Shown here: in pieces, positions 1-8,498 of the stretch
Layout: every line of letters begins with the position of its first letter
How positions within the stretch are numbered: position 1 is the stretch's first letter
Assembly (NCBI RefSeq): GCF_016722965.1
Contig: NZ_JAEQNB010000001.1
Location: 893,245 to 957,244, forward strand
Direction of reading: 5' to 3'
Source: Tumebacillus amylolyticus
Lineage (GTDB): Bacteria > Bacillota > Bacilli > Tumebacillales > Tumebacillaceae
Length of the DNA stretch: 64,000 nucleotides
Translations under genes and position numbers: made by a program
The notes under the pieces: model-generated
What the model saw: the letters and a program-made list of their open reading frames with translations, nothing else
Told to the model about the DNA's origin: nothing
The model's database searches: none

Positions 1-654
1 TTCCGTCCGGACTTTCTCAATACGCTGCTCTACGTCTGGGTCAAACTGCAAACTCCGACGGCGGACGGGTTGACGACGGACGAGGAGGCACAGCGCCTCT
101 ATCAGATCGAAGACCGCCTCGACGAGTTTCTCGGTGCGGAGTATGGCGCGGTTCCGGTGGGGATGGTGACGACCGAGGGACGGAGGGAGTTTTACTTCTA
201 TGCGGAGTCGGGCGATCACTTGCATGAGGAGTTGGAGCCGGTCTTGGCTGAATTCCCGGACTATGCGTTCCAATTCGGGGACAAGTCGGACCCGGAATGG
301 CAACACTATTTCGGCTATCTCTTCCCCTCGCCGACAGAATTGCAGTGGATGCAAGACCTCAAAACCGTCACCCAATTGGAAGAACACGGAGACCCGCTCA
401 CTCCGCGACCTGTGCAACATTGGTTCTACTTCCGCACGGCAGAGTCCCGCGACCACGTCAAAGCCCTCCTCATCGTGGAAGGTTTCGAAGTCGACCACGA
501 ACCAGATGTCGAAAACGCTTTCGGTCTCGTTCTCCTGCGCACAGATGCCGTCGACCTCGACTCTATCCACAGAGTCACCGCGCCGCTGACCCGACTCGCG
601 ATGGAGCATGACGGCCAATACGACGGTTGGGAGACGATGGTGATCCAAAAGTAG
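1..654 (+). CDS. DUF695/RraB-like protein (5' end outside window)
   Basis: The reading frame is open from base 1. Residues before the TTG at 70 (FRPDFLNTLLYVWVKL) look like normal protein, so the true start lies upstream and at least 217 codons are present. The N-terminal half resembles DUF695. The C-terminal half, from about HWFYFRTAESRDHVK, resembles the small alpha/beta domain of the ribonuclease E inhibitor RraB. This two-domain combination is common in Firmicutes and Bacteroidetes, but its role there is not established. No membrane segment or signal peptide is visible. Family assignment is by eye. Confidence 0.75.
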   Translation, partial: FRPDFLNTLLYVWVKLQTPTADGLTTDEEAQRLYQIEDRLDEFLGAEYGAVPVGMVTTEGRREFYFYAESGDHLHEELEPVLAEFPDYAFQFGDKSDPEWQHYFGYLFPSPTELQWMQDLKTVTQLEEHGDPLTPRPVQHWFYFRTAESRDHVKALLIVEGFEVDHEPDVENAFGLVLLRTDAVDLDSIHRVTAPLTRLAMEHDGQYDGWETMVIQK

Positions 655-709
655 CCGACTTTCCAGTATAATAGAGGGCGTCTTCATCATCGATTCGGGA
701 GGAACCTCT

Positions 710-1357
710 GTGAAAGCCCGTCGCTTTTTTACGTACTTTATGATCTTTCTCGCGTCAACGTGGACGCTGCATACGATTACGAACAACTTGATCGTAGATC
801 CGCATCTGGACAAGTTCCTCGTGCATAAGTCGCTTGGCGAGGCGTTCAACCAATCGCTGTGGCTCGTGTTTTTACGTGTTCACATCGTCACCGCGTGCCT
901 CGTTCTCGTCACCGGCCTGCTCGGTTTTTCCGGTCGGATCTTGAAAAATAACCGTCGCTTCCATCGTCGCAATGGACAAGTCTACATGGTCTCGGTTCTG
1001 CTGAGTGCTCTGACGTCGATCTATCTGATCAAGGATGCAACCGGTGGCGTCATTTCGAGCCTCTCGTTCTCCTTGCTCGAAGTCGTCTGGCTCTTCGCGA
1101 CGTGGCAAGCCTATCGCACGATTCGCCGCAAAGACCTCGTCGGGCACCGTGCGTGGATGATTCGCAGTTTCGCGCTGGCATTTTCCAATACGACGATCCA
1201 CCTCTACACGCTGCTCATGAACTCCGTGTTCGGCATCGACTACACGCTCGCCTACACCATCGCCGTCTGGGCGAGTTGGACAATCAACACGTGCATTGGG
1301 GAACTCGTCGTGCGCAACCCCAACCTGTTTCAGCAAAAAGCGGGTGTGCCCGCATGA
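710..1357 (+). CDS. DUF2306-like multipass membrane protein
   Basis: A 215-residue integral membrane protein with a GTG start at 710, chosen because GGGAGGAA lies just upstream. About five or six hydrophobic segments are visible, beginning with FFTYFMIFLASTWTLHTI. Conserved features include RRNGQ near residue 88 and HRAWMIRSFAL near residue 145, which fit the DUF2306 family. The function of that family is unknown. A TATAAT at 667-672 may be its -10 element. The stop codon overlaps the ATG of the DUF72 gene, so the two are probably co-translated. Confidence 0.75.
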   Translation: MKARRFFTYFMIFLASTWTLHTITNNLIVDPHLDKFLVHKSLGEAFNQSLWLVFLRVHIVTACLVLVTGLLGFSGRILKNNRRFHRRNGQVYMVSVLLSALTSIYLIKDATGGVISSLSFSLLEVVWLFATWQAYRTIRRKDLVGHRAWMIRSFALAFSNTTIHLYTLLMNSVFGIDYTLAYTIAVWASWTINTCIGELVVRNPNLFQQKAGVPA

Positions 1358-2181
1358 TTCGCCTCGGCCTCACGGGGTGGAACGGGCACCGCGGGTTGGA
1401 CGGTCTGCAAGGATACTCCGCGCAGTTTTCCATCGTGGAAGTGGACTCTTCGTTCTACGCCATGCAACCCGCCCGCAATTATGAAAAATGGGCTCGCAAC
1501 ACCCCCGACGATTTCGGATTCGTCGTGAAAGCCTACCAAGGCATGACCGGACACCAACGCGGAGACGTGCCGTTCGCCAGCAAACGCGAGATGTTCGCGG
1601 CGTTTCTGAACTCGATCCAACCGGTACGAGATGCGGGCAAGCTCAAAATGGTGCTGTTCCAATACCCGCCGTGGTTCGACTGCACTCGCCCGCACGTCGA
1701 CGTCCTGCGCTACACCAAGGAAAAAATGGGCGACCTCCCGCTCGCCCTCGAATTCCGCCACCAGTCGTGGTTTTCGCCTGAGATGCAGGAGCGGACGCTC
1801 TCGTTCATGAAGCAAGAAGGCTGGATTCACAGCATCGTCGACGAGCCGCAAGTCAATCCGGGGTCTGTGCCGATCGTCTTGCAACCGACAGACCCGCAGT
1901 TGACGTTGATTCGCTTTCACGGACGCAACCGTGAAGCATGGCTTGAACCCAGCGGCGAGAACTGGCGGGAGCGGCGCTATCTCTACCGCTACAACGAGGA
2001 AGAGCTGACCTCCTGGGCACAACGAATCCACGAGTTGCAGCAGAGTACGTCCGAAGTCTGCATCATCTTCAACAACAATTCCGGCGGCGATGCCGTGCCC
2101 AACGCCAAACAACTCGCCGAGATGCTCGGCGTCAAGTACAAAGGCGAGCCTCCGGGGCAGATCAGCTTTTTCGATCTCTAA
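1354..2181 (+). CDS. DUF72 (YecE-like) TIM-barrel protein
   Basis: A 275-residue protein starting at the ATG at 1354, which overlaps the stop of the DUF2306 gene as ATGA. The frame stays open further upstream, but that part overlaps the DUF2306 gene and does not resemble the family. Family hallmarks are GLTGWN at the start, EVDSSFYAMQP near residue 30, LALEFRHQSW near residue 132 and RFHGRN near residue 190. DUF72 proteins are predicted TIM barrels found in most bacteria with no agreed biochemical role. The gene appears complete. Confidence 0.85.
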   Translation: MIRLGLTGWNGHRGLDGLQGYSAQFSIVEVDSSFYAMQPARNYEKWARNTPDDFGFVVKAYQGMTGHQRGDVPFASKREMFAAFLNSIQPVRDAGKLKMVLFQYPPWFDCTRPHVDVLRYTKEKMGDLPLALEFRHQSWFSPEMQERTLSFMKQEGWIHSIVDEPQVNPGSVPIVLQPTDPQLTLIRFHGRNREAWLEPSGENWRERRYLYRYNEEELTSWAQRIHELQQSTSEVCIIFNNNSGGDAVPNAKQLAEMLGVKYKGEPPGQISFFDL

Positions 2182-2248
2182 AAATACTTTTTGGGATTGA
2201 TAGAAATGGATATAATGGAAACAACACATCCTCACTAGGAGTGCTTCC

Positions 2249-3595
2249 ATGCAAATAAGAGCGATTCAAATACAGAACTTCAAAGGCTATGAGCAAAAGG
2301 AGTTCGCCTTCGACCCCAATTTCACATTGATCATCGGAGACAACGGAACCGGAAAAACCACGATCTTAGAAGCGATTAGCGTCGGGATCGGGGGTTTTTT
2401 GGCTGGGCTTGAAGGAGTAGAAACCCGAAATATCAACAAAGACGAAGTTCGACTGGGATGGGATAAGCCCGGCGATGCGACGGTGACGAGAGAGAAGCAC
2501 TTTCCTGTCTCGATCTCTTGCGTGGGCGTCGTGGCGGATGAATTGTGCGAATGGACTCGTGAATTGCGCAGTTCAGGCGGACGTACAACCCGTGGAGAAG
2601 CGAGATCGATCATTGCCCAAGCGCAACAGATGCAAGAGCGGATCATCAAACATCGCGACCACGAAGTCGTGCTTCCCATGTTCTCCTACCAAGGGGCCGG
2701 GCGTCTGTTCTCGCAGAAACGCAACATGTGGGTCAACCCGTTTACCGCAGACGACCTCTCGCGTTTTCTCGGATATACGCATTGCTTAGATGCCGAGTCT
2801 GACATCAAGATGTTCGTCAGTTGGTTGCGTCGCATGACGATGATTCAGTTGCAAAAACGCAAACACATCGGCGAATTGGATGCCGTTCTCGGAGCGGTTA
2901 CCGGGTGTATGCGCGGTCTGATGAACGAGGAAGTCAACGTCTACTTCGACTTCGAAGAGGAAGAAGTCGTGGTGGAGAACGGGGAGGTCGTGATTCCTTT
3001 GCGGATGATGAGTTCGGGGTATCGGACGATCATCGGCATGGTCGCTGATCTTGCCTATCGTGCTGCGATCCTCAATCCGCAACTGCGTGAGCGTGCCGTC
3101 CTTGAAACCCCCGGCATCGTGCTCATCGACGAACTTGACTTGCATCTTCACCCCAAGTGGCAATGGGTCATCATTGAGAACTTGAAAAAAACGTTCCCGA
3201 ACATCCAATTCATCGCCACCACACATGCCCCCATCATCATCTCTTCTTGCAAGGACGGTTTCATCATCAACTTGGAGGATGGAGTACACGACGAGGATTC
3301 CATGACTCAACCGTCGAGCTACGGCTGGTTGATCGAGGACATTCTGAAAAAAGTGATGGGAACGCAAATCCGTGAACCGCACATTCAAAAGCAAATCCAG
3401 CAATTAGAGGTCCTTTATTCGAAGAAAATGGAAGGATCATTGACGGCAGAGGAGCTCGTGGAGATGGAGCGGTTGATGGAACACTTGGTCGAGCAATTGC
3501 CGGAGAGCGACCCTGCTGTCACGCTGGCGGAGTTGGCGGCCATTGAACTTCAGATGGAGAAGGGTTCCGATGAGACTAGTAACGAGAACAGCTAA
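2249..3595 (+). CDS. ptuA: Septu-like PtuA: ABC/AAA-type ATPase
   Basis: A 448-residue SMC/OLD-like ATPase. The Walker A GDNGTGKTT is at residues 30-38, an ABC-signature-like SSGYRT near 252, a Walker B VLIDELDLHLHP near 290 and an H-loop ATTHAP near 321. The next gene encodes an HNH nuclease and overlaps it by 26 bp. An ATPase coupled to an HNH protein is the layout of Septu (PtuA-PtuB) antiphage systems and of the retron-Ec78 effectors, and no reverse transcriptase is nearby. A TATAAT at 2211-2216 is a likely -10. The symbol reflects architecture and has not been confirmed by alignment. Confidence 0.7.
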   Translation: MQIRAIQIQNFKGYEQKEFAFDPNFTLIIGDNGTGKTTILEAISVGIGGFLAGLEGVETRNINKDEVRLGWDKPGDATVTREKHFPVSISCVGVVADELCEWTRELRSSGGRTTRGEARSIIAQAQQMQERIIKHRDHEVVLPMFSYQGAGRLFSQKRNMWVNPFTADDLSRFLGYTHCLDAESDIKMFVSWLRRMTMIQLQKRKHIGELDAVLGAVTGCMRGLMNEEVNVYFDFEEEEVVVENGEVVIPLRMMSSGYRTIIGMVADLAYRAAILNPQLRERAVLETPGIVLIDELDLHLHPKWQWVIIENLKKTFPNIQFIATTHAPIIISSCKDGFIINLEDGVHDEDSMTQPSSYGWLIEDILKKVMGTQIREPHIQKQIQQLEVLYSKKMEGSLTAEELVEMERLMEHLVEQLPESDPAVTLAELAAIELQMEKGSDETSNENS

Positions 3596-4241
3596 ACCGG
3601 GTAGTTTGGAAACCAATGCTGCCGCTTGGACCAAGGAACTCATGGATCTCCTTCAAAAGGGAACCGCTTTCGATGACATACCGAAATCTCTCCTGAATCG
3701 GTATCGCAAGACCGATGTTCAGGTCTCGTTACGCTCGATGTATCAGAGAAAATGTTGCTACTGCGAGAACCTGATAGGGATTAGCGACTACGAACACATC
3801 GACCACTTAAAGCCGAAGTCGTTACGTCAATTTCATCAGTTGACGTTCGAATGGTCGAACTTGCATTGGTCATGCCAGCGGTGTAACCAGAAGAAAGGTA
3901 ACAAATGGGATGACGTGAACCCCATACTGGACCCCACCGTAGATGATCCCGAGGAACATCTGGAATTTGATATAACAACCTGCAAGATTAGACCGAAGAA
4001 CGGTTCCTTACGAGGTCGGACTACCATCGAACACACCAATCTGAACCGCGAGTCGCTTGTCGATGCTCGTATCAAGGTTCGAGATAAGTTGCGTAACATC
4101 ATTCTTCGATATAAAAAGGCCCAATCCGCTGAGGCTAAGGAAATGTGTGAAGAAGACTTGCTACCCTATCTTCAACAGAGCGAAACGATCAGTTACACGC
4201 TTTTGGTTCGCCAGATCTTACGACAATACGGACTTCTCTAG
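3570..4241 (+). CDS. ptuB: Septu-like PtuB: HNH endonuclease
   Basis: A 223-residue protein. The ATG at 3570 is preceded by GGAGAAGGG and lies inside the end of the ATPase gene, which suggests translational coupling. A zinc-binding HNH fold is evident: CCYCE near residue 61, the catalytic-type YEHIDHLKPKS about ten residues later and WSCQRCNQKKGN near 100. This matches the HNH partner of Septu ATPases, which is thought to cleave nucleic acid when the complex is triggered. The gene ends within a strong terminator. Both genes are somewhat more AT-rich than their neighbours, consistent with a laterally acquired cassette. Confidence 0.75.
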   Translation: MRLVTRTAKPGSLETNAAAWTKELMDLLQKGTAFDDIPKSLLNRYRKTDVQVSLRSMYQRKCCYCENLIGISDYEHIDHLKPKSLRQFHQLTFEWSNLHWSCQRCNQKKGNKWDDVNPILDPTVDDPEEHLEFDITTCKIRPKNGSLRGRTTIEHTNLNRESLVDARIKVRDKLRNIILRYKKAQSAEAKEMCEEDLLPYLQQSETISYTLLVRQILRQYGLL

Positions 4242-4272
4242 GACATGCCCTACACCCGGCATGTCCTTTTTT
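4241..4272 (+). terminator. Terminator of the Septu-like operon
   Basis: Perfect 9-bp inverted repeat GGACATGCC / GGCATGTCC followed by a T-run. Confidence 0.85.
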
Positions 4273-4300
4273 CTAAATTTTACAACTTATCGGAAGTCTC

Positions 4301-4330
4301 TTGCACACGGACAATTCCTCGTGCTACACT
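4301..4330 (+). promoter_or_regulatory. Sigma-A promoter for the ykkC-class leader
   Basis: TTGCAC at 4301-4306 and TACACT at 4325-4330 with an 18-bp spacer. It lies just upstream of the leader RNA described below. Confidence 0.5.
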
Positions 4331-4343
4331 AAACCTACAAATC

Positions 4344-4448
4344 TTGGAAGGCCGTCTAGGGATCCGACGAGGCATGACTCGTGCTTCGGTTCGAACCAAG
4401 CGACGCAAGCGCACAAGCTGTGCGCCACACCGTAGGGATTAAAAGACC
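4344..4448 (+). ncRNA. ykkC-class riboswitch candidate (guanidine-I or a subtype-2 relative)
   Basis: The leader carries CTAGGGATCCG at about 4357, and near its 3' end ACACCGTAGGGATTAAAAGACCT. These correspond to the two most conserved ykkC segments, CUAGGGUUCCG and the ACACGG...GGGAUAAAAG block. Between them are hairpins ACGAG/CTCGT and GCGCAC/GTGCGC. The central region does not match the usual GGUCCGAGAG of guanidine-I aptamers, so the ligand (guanidine, ppGpp, PRPP or a nucleotide) cannot be assigned. The 3' end of the aptamer runs into a terminator, the usual layout of a transcription-terminating switch ahead of a transporter gene. Confidence 0.6.
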
Positions 4449-4489
4449 TCGGAAAGTTCCAATGCTGGGACTTTGCGTGGTCTTTTTTC
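4441..4489 (+). terminator. Riboswitch-linked terminator
   Basis: AAAAGACC pairs with GGTCTTTTTT around an inner GAAAGTTCC / GGGACTTT stem. The left arm shares AAAAGACC with the conserved 3' end of the aptamer, so aptamer folding and terminator folding should be mutually exclusive. Confidence 0.75.
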
Positions 4490-4543
4490 TATGGCCAACA
4501 TTGTCCACCATACACGTACAACAAGTGAAGGGTGGAATACAAA

Positions 4544-5830
4544 ATGGGATTTCGTTCTCTGCATCGCAACTTGAAAATTCGGATGGTCGACTCGTTTCTG
4601 TCGATGATCCTCGGCAACATGCTGTTTCCGTTCATGACGATCTACTTCGCGCAGCAGTTCGGGGGCAAGACCGCCGGCGTGCTGCTCATGCTCAACGTCG
4701 CGCTCGGGGTTGTCGCAAATTTCTGCGGCGGGTACCTTGCGGATCGGTATGGCCGCCGGACCCTCATGCTGGTTGGCGAAAGCATTCGCTTCACGGCGTT
4801 TCTCGGGATGATGGTCGCCAACTCGCCTTGGTTCACCTCGCCTCTACTCACGTTCGTGACGTTCACAATCACCGGCCTTTGTTGGGGCTTGTCGGGGCCG
4901 GCGATGGACGCGATGATGGTCGACGTCTCCACACCTGAGAACCGCAAGCTCGTCTACTCCGTTCAGTATTGGAGCGTGAATTTCTCGCTGATGATCGGCG
5001 GGGTGGTGGGCGGGTTCTTTTTCCAAAGCTACAGATTCGAGTTGTTCGTCGCCGTCTGTGCGGCGCAGATGATTTCGCTGCTGCTCTTAGTGTTCTTTAT
5101 TGAAGAAACGCATCGCGGCACACACGCGCAAACGCAACAAAAACAAAAGCAAGGCGCCGTCCGCGAGATGCTTGGCAACTACAAGTTGGTTTTTGCAGAC
5201 CGTCGCTTCATGGTCTACGTGCTCGCGTCTCTGCTGATGATGTCGGTCGAGTTCATGAACAACTCCTACACGGGGGTCCGCCTCGCCGACGAGTTCGGCA
5301 CGCAACATCTGCTCGGACTGCCGATTGACGGGGTGAAAATGTTCGGGATGCTCGGCTCGGAGAACTCGCTGTTCGTCGTCCTGCTCACGGCATTCGTCTC
5401 CGTCTGGATCAAAAAACGCCGTGAACAGCCCCTGCTGATCCTCGGCGTCCTGCTCTACGCAGTCGGATACGCGATGCAAGCGTGGAGCAACCAACCGCTG
5501 CTTCTGTTCCTCTGTATGGGGGTCGCCGTCTGCGGGGAACTGATCTGGGTGCCGATCAAACAATCCCTGATGGCAGACCTCGCGCCGGAGGAAAACCGCA
5601 GTGCGTACATGGCGGTCAACGGCCTCGTCTTTCGCGGGGCGAGCATCCTCGGGTCGCTGGCGGTGACGATTGGCGCATTTCTCCCGTCTTGGACGATGGC
5701 GATTTTGTTCCTGCTCAGCGGCCTTGCCGCGCTCAACCTGCTCCTGCGCGTGCTGAACAACCGCACGGCCACTCGTCGAGTGCAATCGCCCATCACAACG
5801 CAATCGCAAACAAAAGAGGGGATCGCCTAA
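4544..5830 (+). CDS. MFS family efflux transporter
   Basis: A 428-residue protein with about twelve hydrophobic segments. The major-facilitator loop motif GGYLADRYGRR lies near residue 63. The start is the ATG at 4544 because AAGGGTGG sits eight bases upstream; a GTG at 4532 falls inside that ribosome-binding site. Expression is probably controlled by the ykkC-class leader. This suggests export of a small nitrogenous or otherwise toxic metabolite if the leader is of the guanidine type. The substrate cannot be read from the sequence. Confidence 0.85.
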   Translation: MGFRSLHRNLKIRMVDSFLSMILGNMLFPFMTIYFAQQFGGKTAGVLLMLNVALGVVANFCGGYLADRYGRRTLMLVGESIRFTAFLGMMVANSPWFTSPLLTFVTFTITGLCWGLSGPAMDAMMVDVSTPENRKLVYSVQYWSVNFSLMIGGVVGGFFFQSYRFELFVAVCAAQMISLLLLVFFIEETHRGTHAQTQQKQKQGAVREMLGNYKLVFADRRFMVYVLASLLMMSVEFMNNSYTGVRLADEFGTQHLLGLPIDGVKMFGMLGSENSLFVVLLTAFVSVWIKKRREQPLLILGVLLYAVGYAMQAWSNQPLLLFLCMGVAVCGELIWVPIKQSLMADLAPEENRSAYMAVNGLVFRGASILGSLAVTIGAFLPSWTMAILFLLSGLAALNLLLRVLNNRTATRRVQSPITTQSQTKEGIA

Positions 5831-5848
5831 GCGAACCCCTCTTTTTTT
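5812..5848. terminator. Terminator between convergent genes
   Basis: AGAGGGG / CCCCTCT stem flanked by A-rich and T-rich tracts. It can serve both the MFS gene and the convergent minus-strand gene. Confidence 0.8.
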
Positions 5849-6359
5849 ACATACGTGGCAAGGCATTTCTCATCCGAATCATGGAGAAGTGCAAAGTCGA
5901 TTCCGGCAGAGCGTCGTGGAGCGGCCACAAGTTCGGCGTCAGGCGCAGTTCAACGCCCGCTTCCACCAACCGCGTGAGCAGGTCGCCGACGGGCTCGACT
6001 TTCACCGGAGTCACAGCTTCCCGCGACGTGAAGTAGCCCGCGCCGTGGTCTTCCATCGAGAACGTCTCTTCTGGCAGATGGTAGACGTACAACTGCGTGG
6101 TGCGCAGTTTTTCCAACCAGTACCCCTCGACGGCGATCATCATCCGCACGTCGGGACTTCCCAAAAAACGTCGCACGTCTTCGTCCGTGCTGCCGTCGAT
6201 CTTCCACGCACAAACTCGCGGACAATCGCGGGGGAAAAAGTAGATCGGGGCCCGTGCCTCGTCAATCGCCCACACGGCCGGCGGTTTGCCGGGATGAGAC
6301 GGGTGCAAACGGGGTTCAAACCGGGCAATCTCCGCTTCTTCGCTGAAATGGTACAGCAT
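5847..6359 (-). CDS. DUF6886-like protein
   Basis: A 170-residue soluble protein starting MLYHFSEE. The ATG at 6359 is preferred over the upstream TTG because GGAGGG lies six bases before it. The opening LYHFSEE followed by FEPR and the later AVWAIDE and IYFFPRDCPRV resemble a Firmicute family annotated DUF6886. That family may be distantly related to ADP-ribosyl-transfer-like folds that begin with a similar YH motif. That relationship is a guess and no catalytic residues are claimed. An extended -10 element (TGCTATAAT, minus strand) lies upstream. Confidence 0.65.
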   Translation of the reverse strand: MLYHFSEEAEIARFEPRLHPSHPGKPPAVWAIDEARAPIYFFPRDCPRVCAWKIDGSTDEDVRRFLGSPDVRMMIAVEGYWLEKLRTTQLYVYHLPEETFSMEDHGAGYFTSREAVTPVKVEPVGDLLTRLVEAGVELRLTPNLWPLHDALPESTLHFSMIRMRNALPRM

Positions 6360-6393
6360 CCACAACCCTCCTGACTTGCAATCTGAGGGGGCT

Positions 6394-6403
6394 ATTATAG
6401 CAT
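6394..6403 (-). promoter_or_regulatory. Extended -10 promoter element for the DUF6886-like gene
   Basis: Reading the minus strand gives TGCTATAAT just upstream of the gene, with no convincing -35 box. An extended -10 can compensate for a weak -35. Confidence 0.5.
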
Positions 6404-6686
6404 GAGTTTGGGAAATTACTCCATGCGAAAAAACGACCTAGCCCGAGTCTGACATTGACCAAGCCTTTAACTGGTTGATAAACGACCATAGAGCCAAATT
6501 TCAATAGTCTTTCTCGACTAGTATTTATTGTCTGGATTTACTAATTATCCTATAATAAAAAGGGTACAGAGACCTAGTAAGGTCCTCTTACGAAAGTCCT
6601 AAACAAACTTTGCTATTGTAGACGCATGTCGTGCAATTTTAGAAGGTTTTGCTTAGACAGAGCAATGGGGGAGTGAAACACAAGGC
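6404..6686. other. Intergenic leader before the Tad/T7-like operon
   Basis: This gap holds the promoter listed next. It is followed by an untranslated leader of roughly 125 bases containing an imperfect hairpin, AGAGACC...GGTCCTCT, near 6567-6587. It is clearly more AT-rich than the coding DNA around it. I looked for a c-di-GMP riboswitch, a T-box or a terminator and found none. No small ORF with a convincing ribosome-binding site was seen. Confidence 0.5.
6528..6556 (+). promoter_or_regulatory. Sigma-A promoter of the Tad/T7-like operon
   Basis: TTGTCT at 6528-6533, 17-bp spacer, perfect TATAAT at 6551-6556. It is the only good promoter in the gap and probably drives the genes that follow. 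Confidence 0.7.
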
Positions 6687-7772
6687 ATGTCCGTTTTACG
6701 ACAACGAACGAGTCAACGAACCAAGAAACTGCTGATCGCCGGGGGCATAGGGGCCTTGGGCATGGCGGTCTTATCATCCGGGGTGTTTGTTTCCGTGATG
6801 ATTCACAACAGCAACGTCAGCAAGGAACGAGACGCCGAGTACCAGAAGCAGATCGAAGAGAGCCAACAACTTCTGGAAAAAGAAAAGCAAACCAAGAAAA
6901 AAGTCTACGTCGCCGGCAAGGATCTCGAAGTCGGTACTTCCATCAACGCGGGCGATCTCATCGCCGTGGATGTCCCGAACGACGCGGTACCTGAAGACAC
7001 CATCACGGAGAGCAACGGAGCGGCGGGGAAGTATTCCAAGATCACGATCAAGAAAAACACCCCCCTCACCAAAGCGATGCTCTACGAAGAAGGCGTCACC
7101 CCCGACGACATTCGCTCGCAGGAGTTCCGACTCATCCAACTGCCGAGCGACCTCAAACAAAACCAATTTCTCGACGTGCGGATCAAGTTCCCAACCGGTC
7201 AGGACTATATCGTTCTCTCCAAGAAAAAAGTCAAAAACCTCCTCGAAGGCACGATTTGGTTCGACATGGACGAACGGGAGATTCAGACGTTCTCGTCGGC
7301 CATCGTCGACGCGTTCCAAAACGGCGCGACCATCTACGGCCTTTCCTATGTAGATCCGTATGTCCAAAACCGCTCGATGGTGGACTATCCGGTCAACGCG
7401 ATGGTGCGCACCCGCATCCAAGCCGACCCGAACATCCTGTCCATCGCCAAGAGTCGTCTCGAAGAAACGGCCCGCTTGAACTTGGAAGCCAACTTGAAAG
7501 TCCAAGGCGGTGCCGGAGCAGCGCTTACGGCGATCAACTTCAACGCTCCGTCGCCGAATTCGAGCCTCTATCCGGGCGCGGGAAGTGCTTCGAAACCGAG
7601 CGGCGGTTCCGGCGCGACTTCACCGAGCACAGGTTCGGGCAACTCCGCGAACAACTCGCAGAACGCGAACAAACCTGCCGTCGCAGCACCGGGCAGCACC
7701 TTGCAGAACCAATCGGGAGACGCGCAGAAGTCTATTTTTGAAAACAATGTCGACCACGTTGTGTCGCCGTAG
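6687..7772 (+). CDS. SAF-domain (CpaB/RcpC-like) pilus assembly protein
   Basis: A 361-residue membrane-anchored protein. Residues 15-37 form one transmembrane helix, followed by a charged helical stretch (about 40-68). A SAF domain at about 70-140 carries KKVYVAGKDLEVGTSI and NTPLTKAMLY. The tail after about 280 is rich in Ser, Gly and Asn and probably disordered. CpaB/RcpC proteins of Tad systems have this plan and may support secretin or pilus assembly; in a Gram-positive the partner would be the wall or the membrane platform. It opens an operon of Tad-like genes. The ribosome-binding GGGGGA is about 14 bases from the ATG, which is long. Confidence 0.75.
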   Translation: MSVLRQRTSQRTKKLLIAGGIGALGMAVLSSGVFVSVMIHNSNVSKERDAEYQKQIEESQQLLEKEKQTKKKVYVAGKDLEVGTSINAGDLIAVDVPNDAVPEDTITESNGAAGKYSKITIKKNTPLTKAMLYEEGVTPDDIRSQEFRLIQLPSDLKQNQFLDVRIKFPTGQDYIVLSKKKVKNLLEGTIWFDMDEREIQTFSSAIVDAFQNGATIYGLSYVDPYVQNRSMVDYPVNAMVRTRIQADPNILSIAKSRLEETARLNLEANLKVQGGAGAALTAINFNAPSPNSSLYPGAGSASKPSGGSGATSPSTGSGNSANNSQNANKPAVAAPGSTLQNQSGDAQKSIFENNVDHVVSP

Positions 7773-7790
7773 GGAGGAGGCCCTGAGATC

Positions 7791-8495
7791 ATGAAAAAAA
7801 TGCTGTTTGCAGGCGCCTGTGACAAAAGCGACCTCCTGCTGTACATCGGCAAAGTGCTCGCATTGGCCGACCAAAAAGTCCTGATCGTCGACGCCACCCG
7901 CGAGCATCTCTACCAATACTCCGTGCCGAACATCGACCGGGAGTACCACGTCACCGAATTCGAGGGTTTCGACGTGGCGAACGGGTTCACTTCCTATGAA
8001 AGCTTGCAAACCTACATGGATGCCGAGCAAGAAAAACTCGACGCCTACGATTGCTTGCTGATCGACACCGACCGCCCCGATGCGGTGGCCACGTGGGGCG
8101 AGATTGAGCATTACGCGCTGGTCACCACGTATGAAAAACGCACCGTGCGCGCCAATCAGGATCTGATCGAAGGAATTTTCTCCGCACGGCGCGACGAGAG
8201 CGAAGTGCTTTTTCAAAAAGTGATCTTGCGCGAAGTCGATTGCCAGATTAACGAGGAGTACGTCGAGTCGACGATTTCGGAATACCCGATCCAATGGTCT
8301 GATCCGTCGTATCCGGTGTTCTTCGACGACGTGGACTTTGCGGTGAAGATCGAGAACCAATTCAACGAACGCTTGGCGATGAAGCGTCTCTCCAAACCGT
8401 TCAAGCAAGGGATTCAAGACCTCGCCCTGCTCATCTCCGGTCTGCCGGACTCCGACATCAAGAAAGCGCTCAAACAGGCAGAGAGGAGCAAGTAA
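7791..8495 (+). CDS. MinD/CpaE-like protein with a degenerate P-loop
   Basis: A 234-residue protein with a MinD/ParA-like start: FAGACDKSDLLLYIGKVLA in the P-loop position, then QKVLIVDA as the following strand. The glycine-rich lysine motif (KGGxGKS/T) is not present, so ATP hydrolysis is doubtful. In Tad systems CpaE/TadZ localises the machinery at the membrane and is often degenerate too. Three bases separate it from the next gene, also MinD-like, so the two may form a heterodimer. The ribosome-binding site is GGAGG before the ATG. The role is inferred from fold and neighbourhood only. Confidence 0.55.
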   Translation: MKKMLFAGACDKSDLLLYIGKVLALADQKVLIVDATREHLYQYSVPNIDREYHVTEFEGFDVANGFTSYESLQTYMDAEQEKLDAYDCLLIDTDRPDAVATWGEIEHYALVTTYEKRTVRANQDLIEGIFSARRDESEVLFQKVILREVDCQINEEYVESTISEYPIQWSDPSYPVFFDDVDFAVKIENQFNERLAMKRLSKPFKQGIQDLALLISGLPDSDIKKALKQAERSK

Positions 8496-8498
8496 GTC

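Noticed and set aside
1102..1353. N-terminal extension of the DUF72 gene
   Set aside because: This part overlaps the DUF2306 gene in another frame and does not match the family; the ATGA overlap at 1354 is a better start.
6560..6686. Possible c-di-GMP riboswitch before the SAF gene
   Set aside because: No GEMM core or tetraloop receptor could be found; only a weak hairpin is present.
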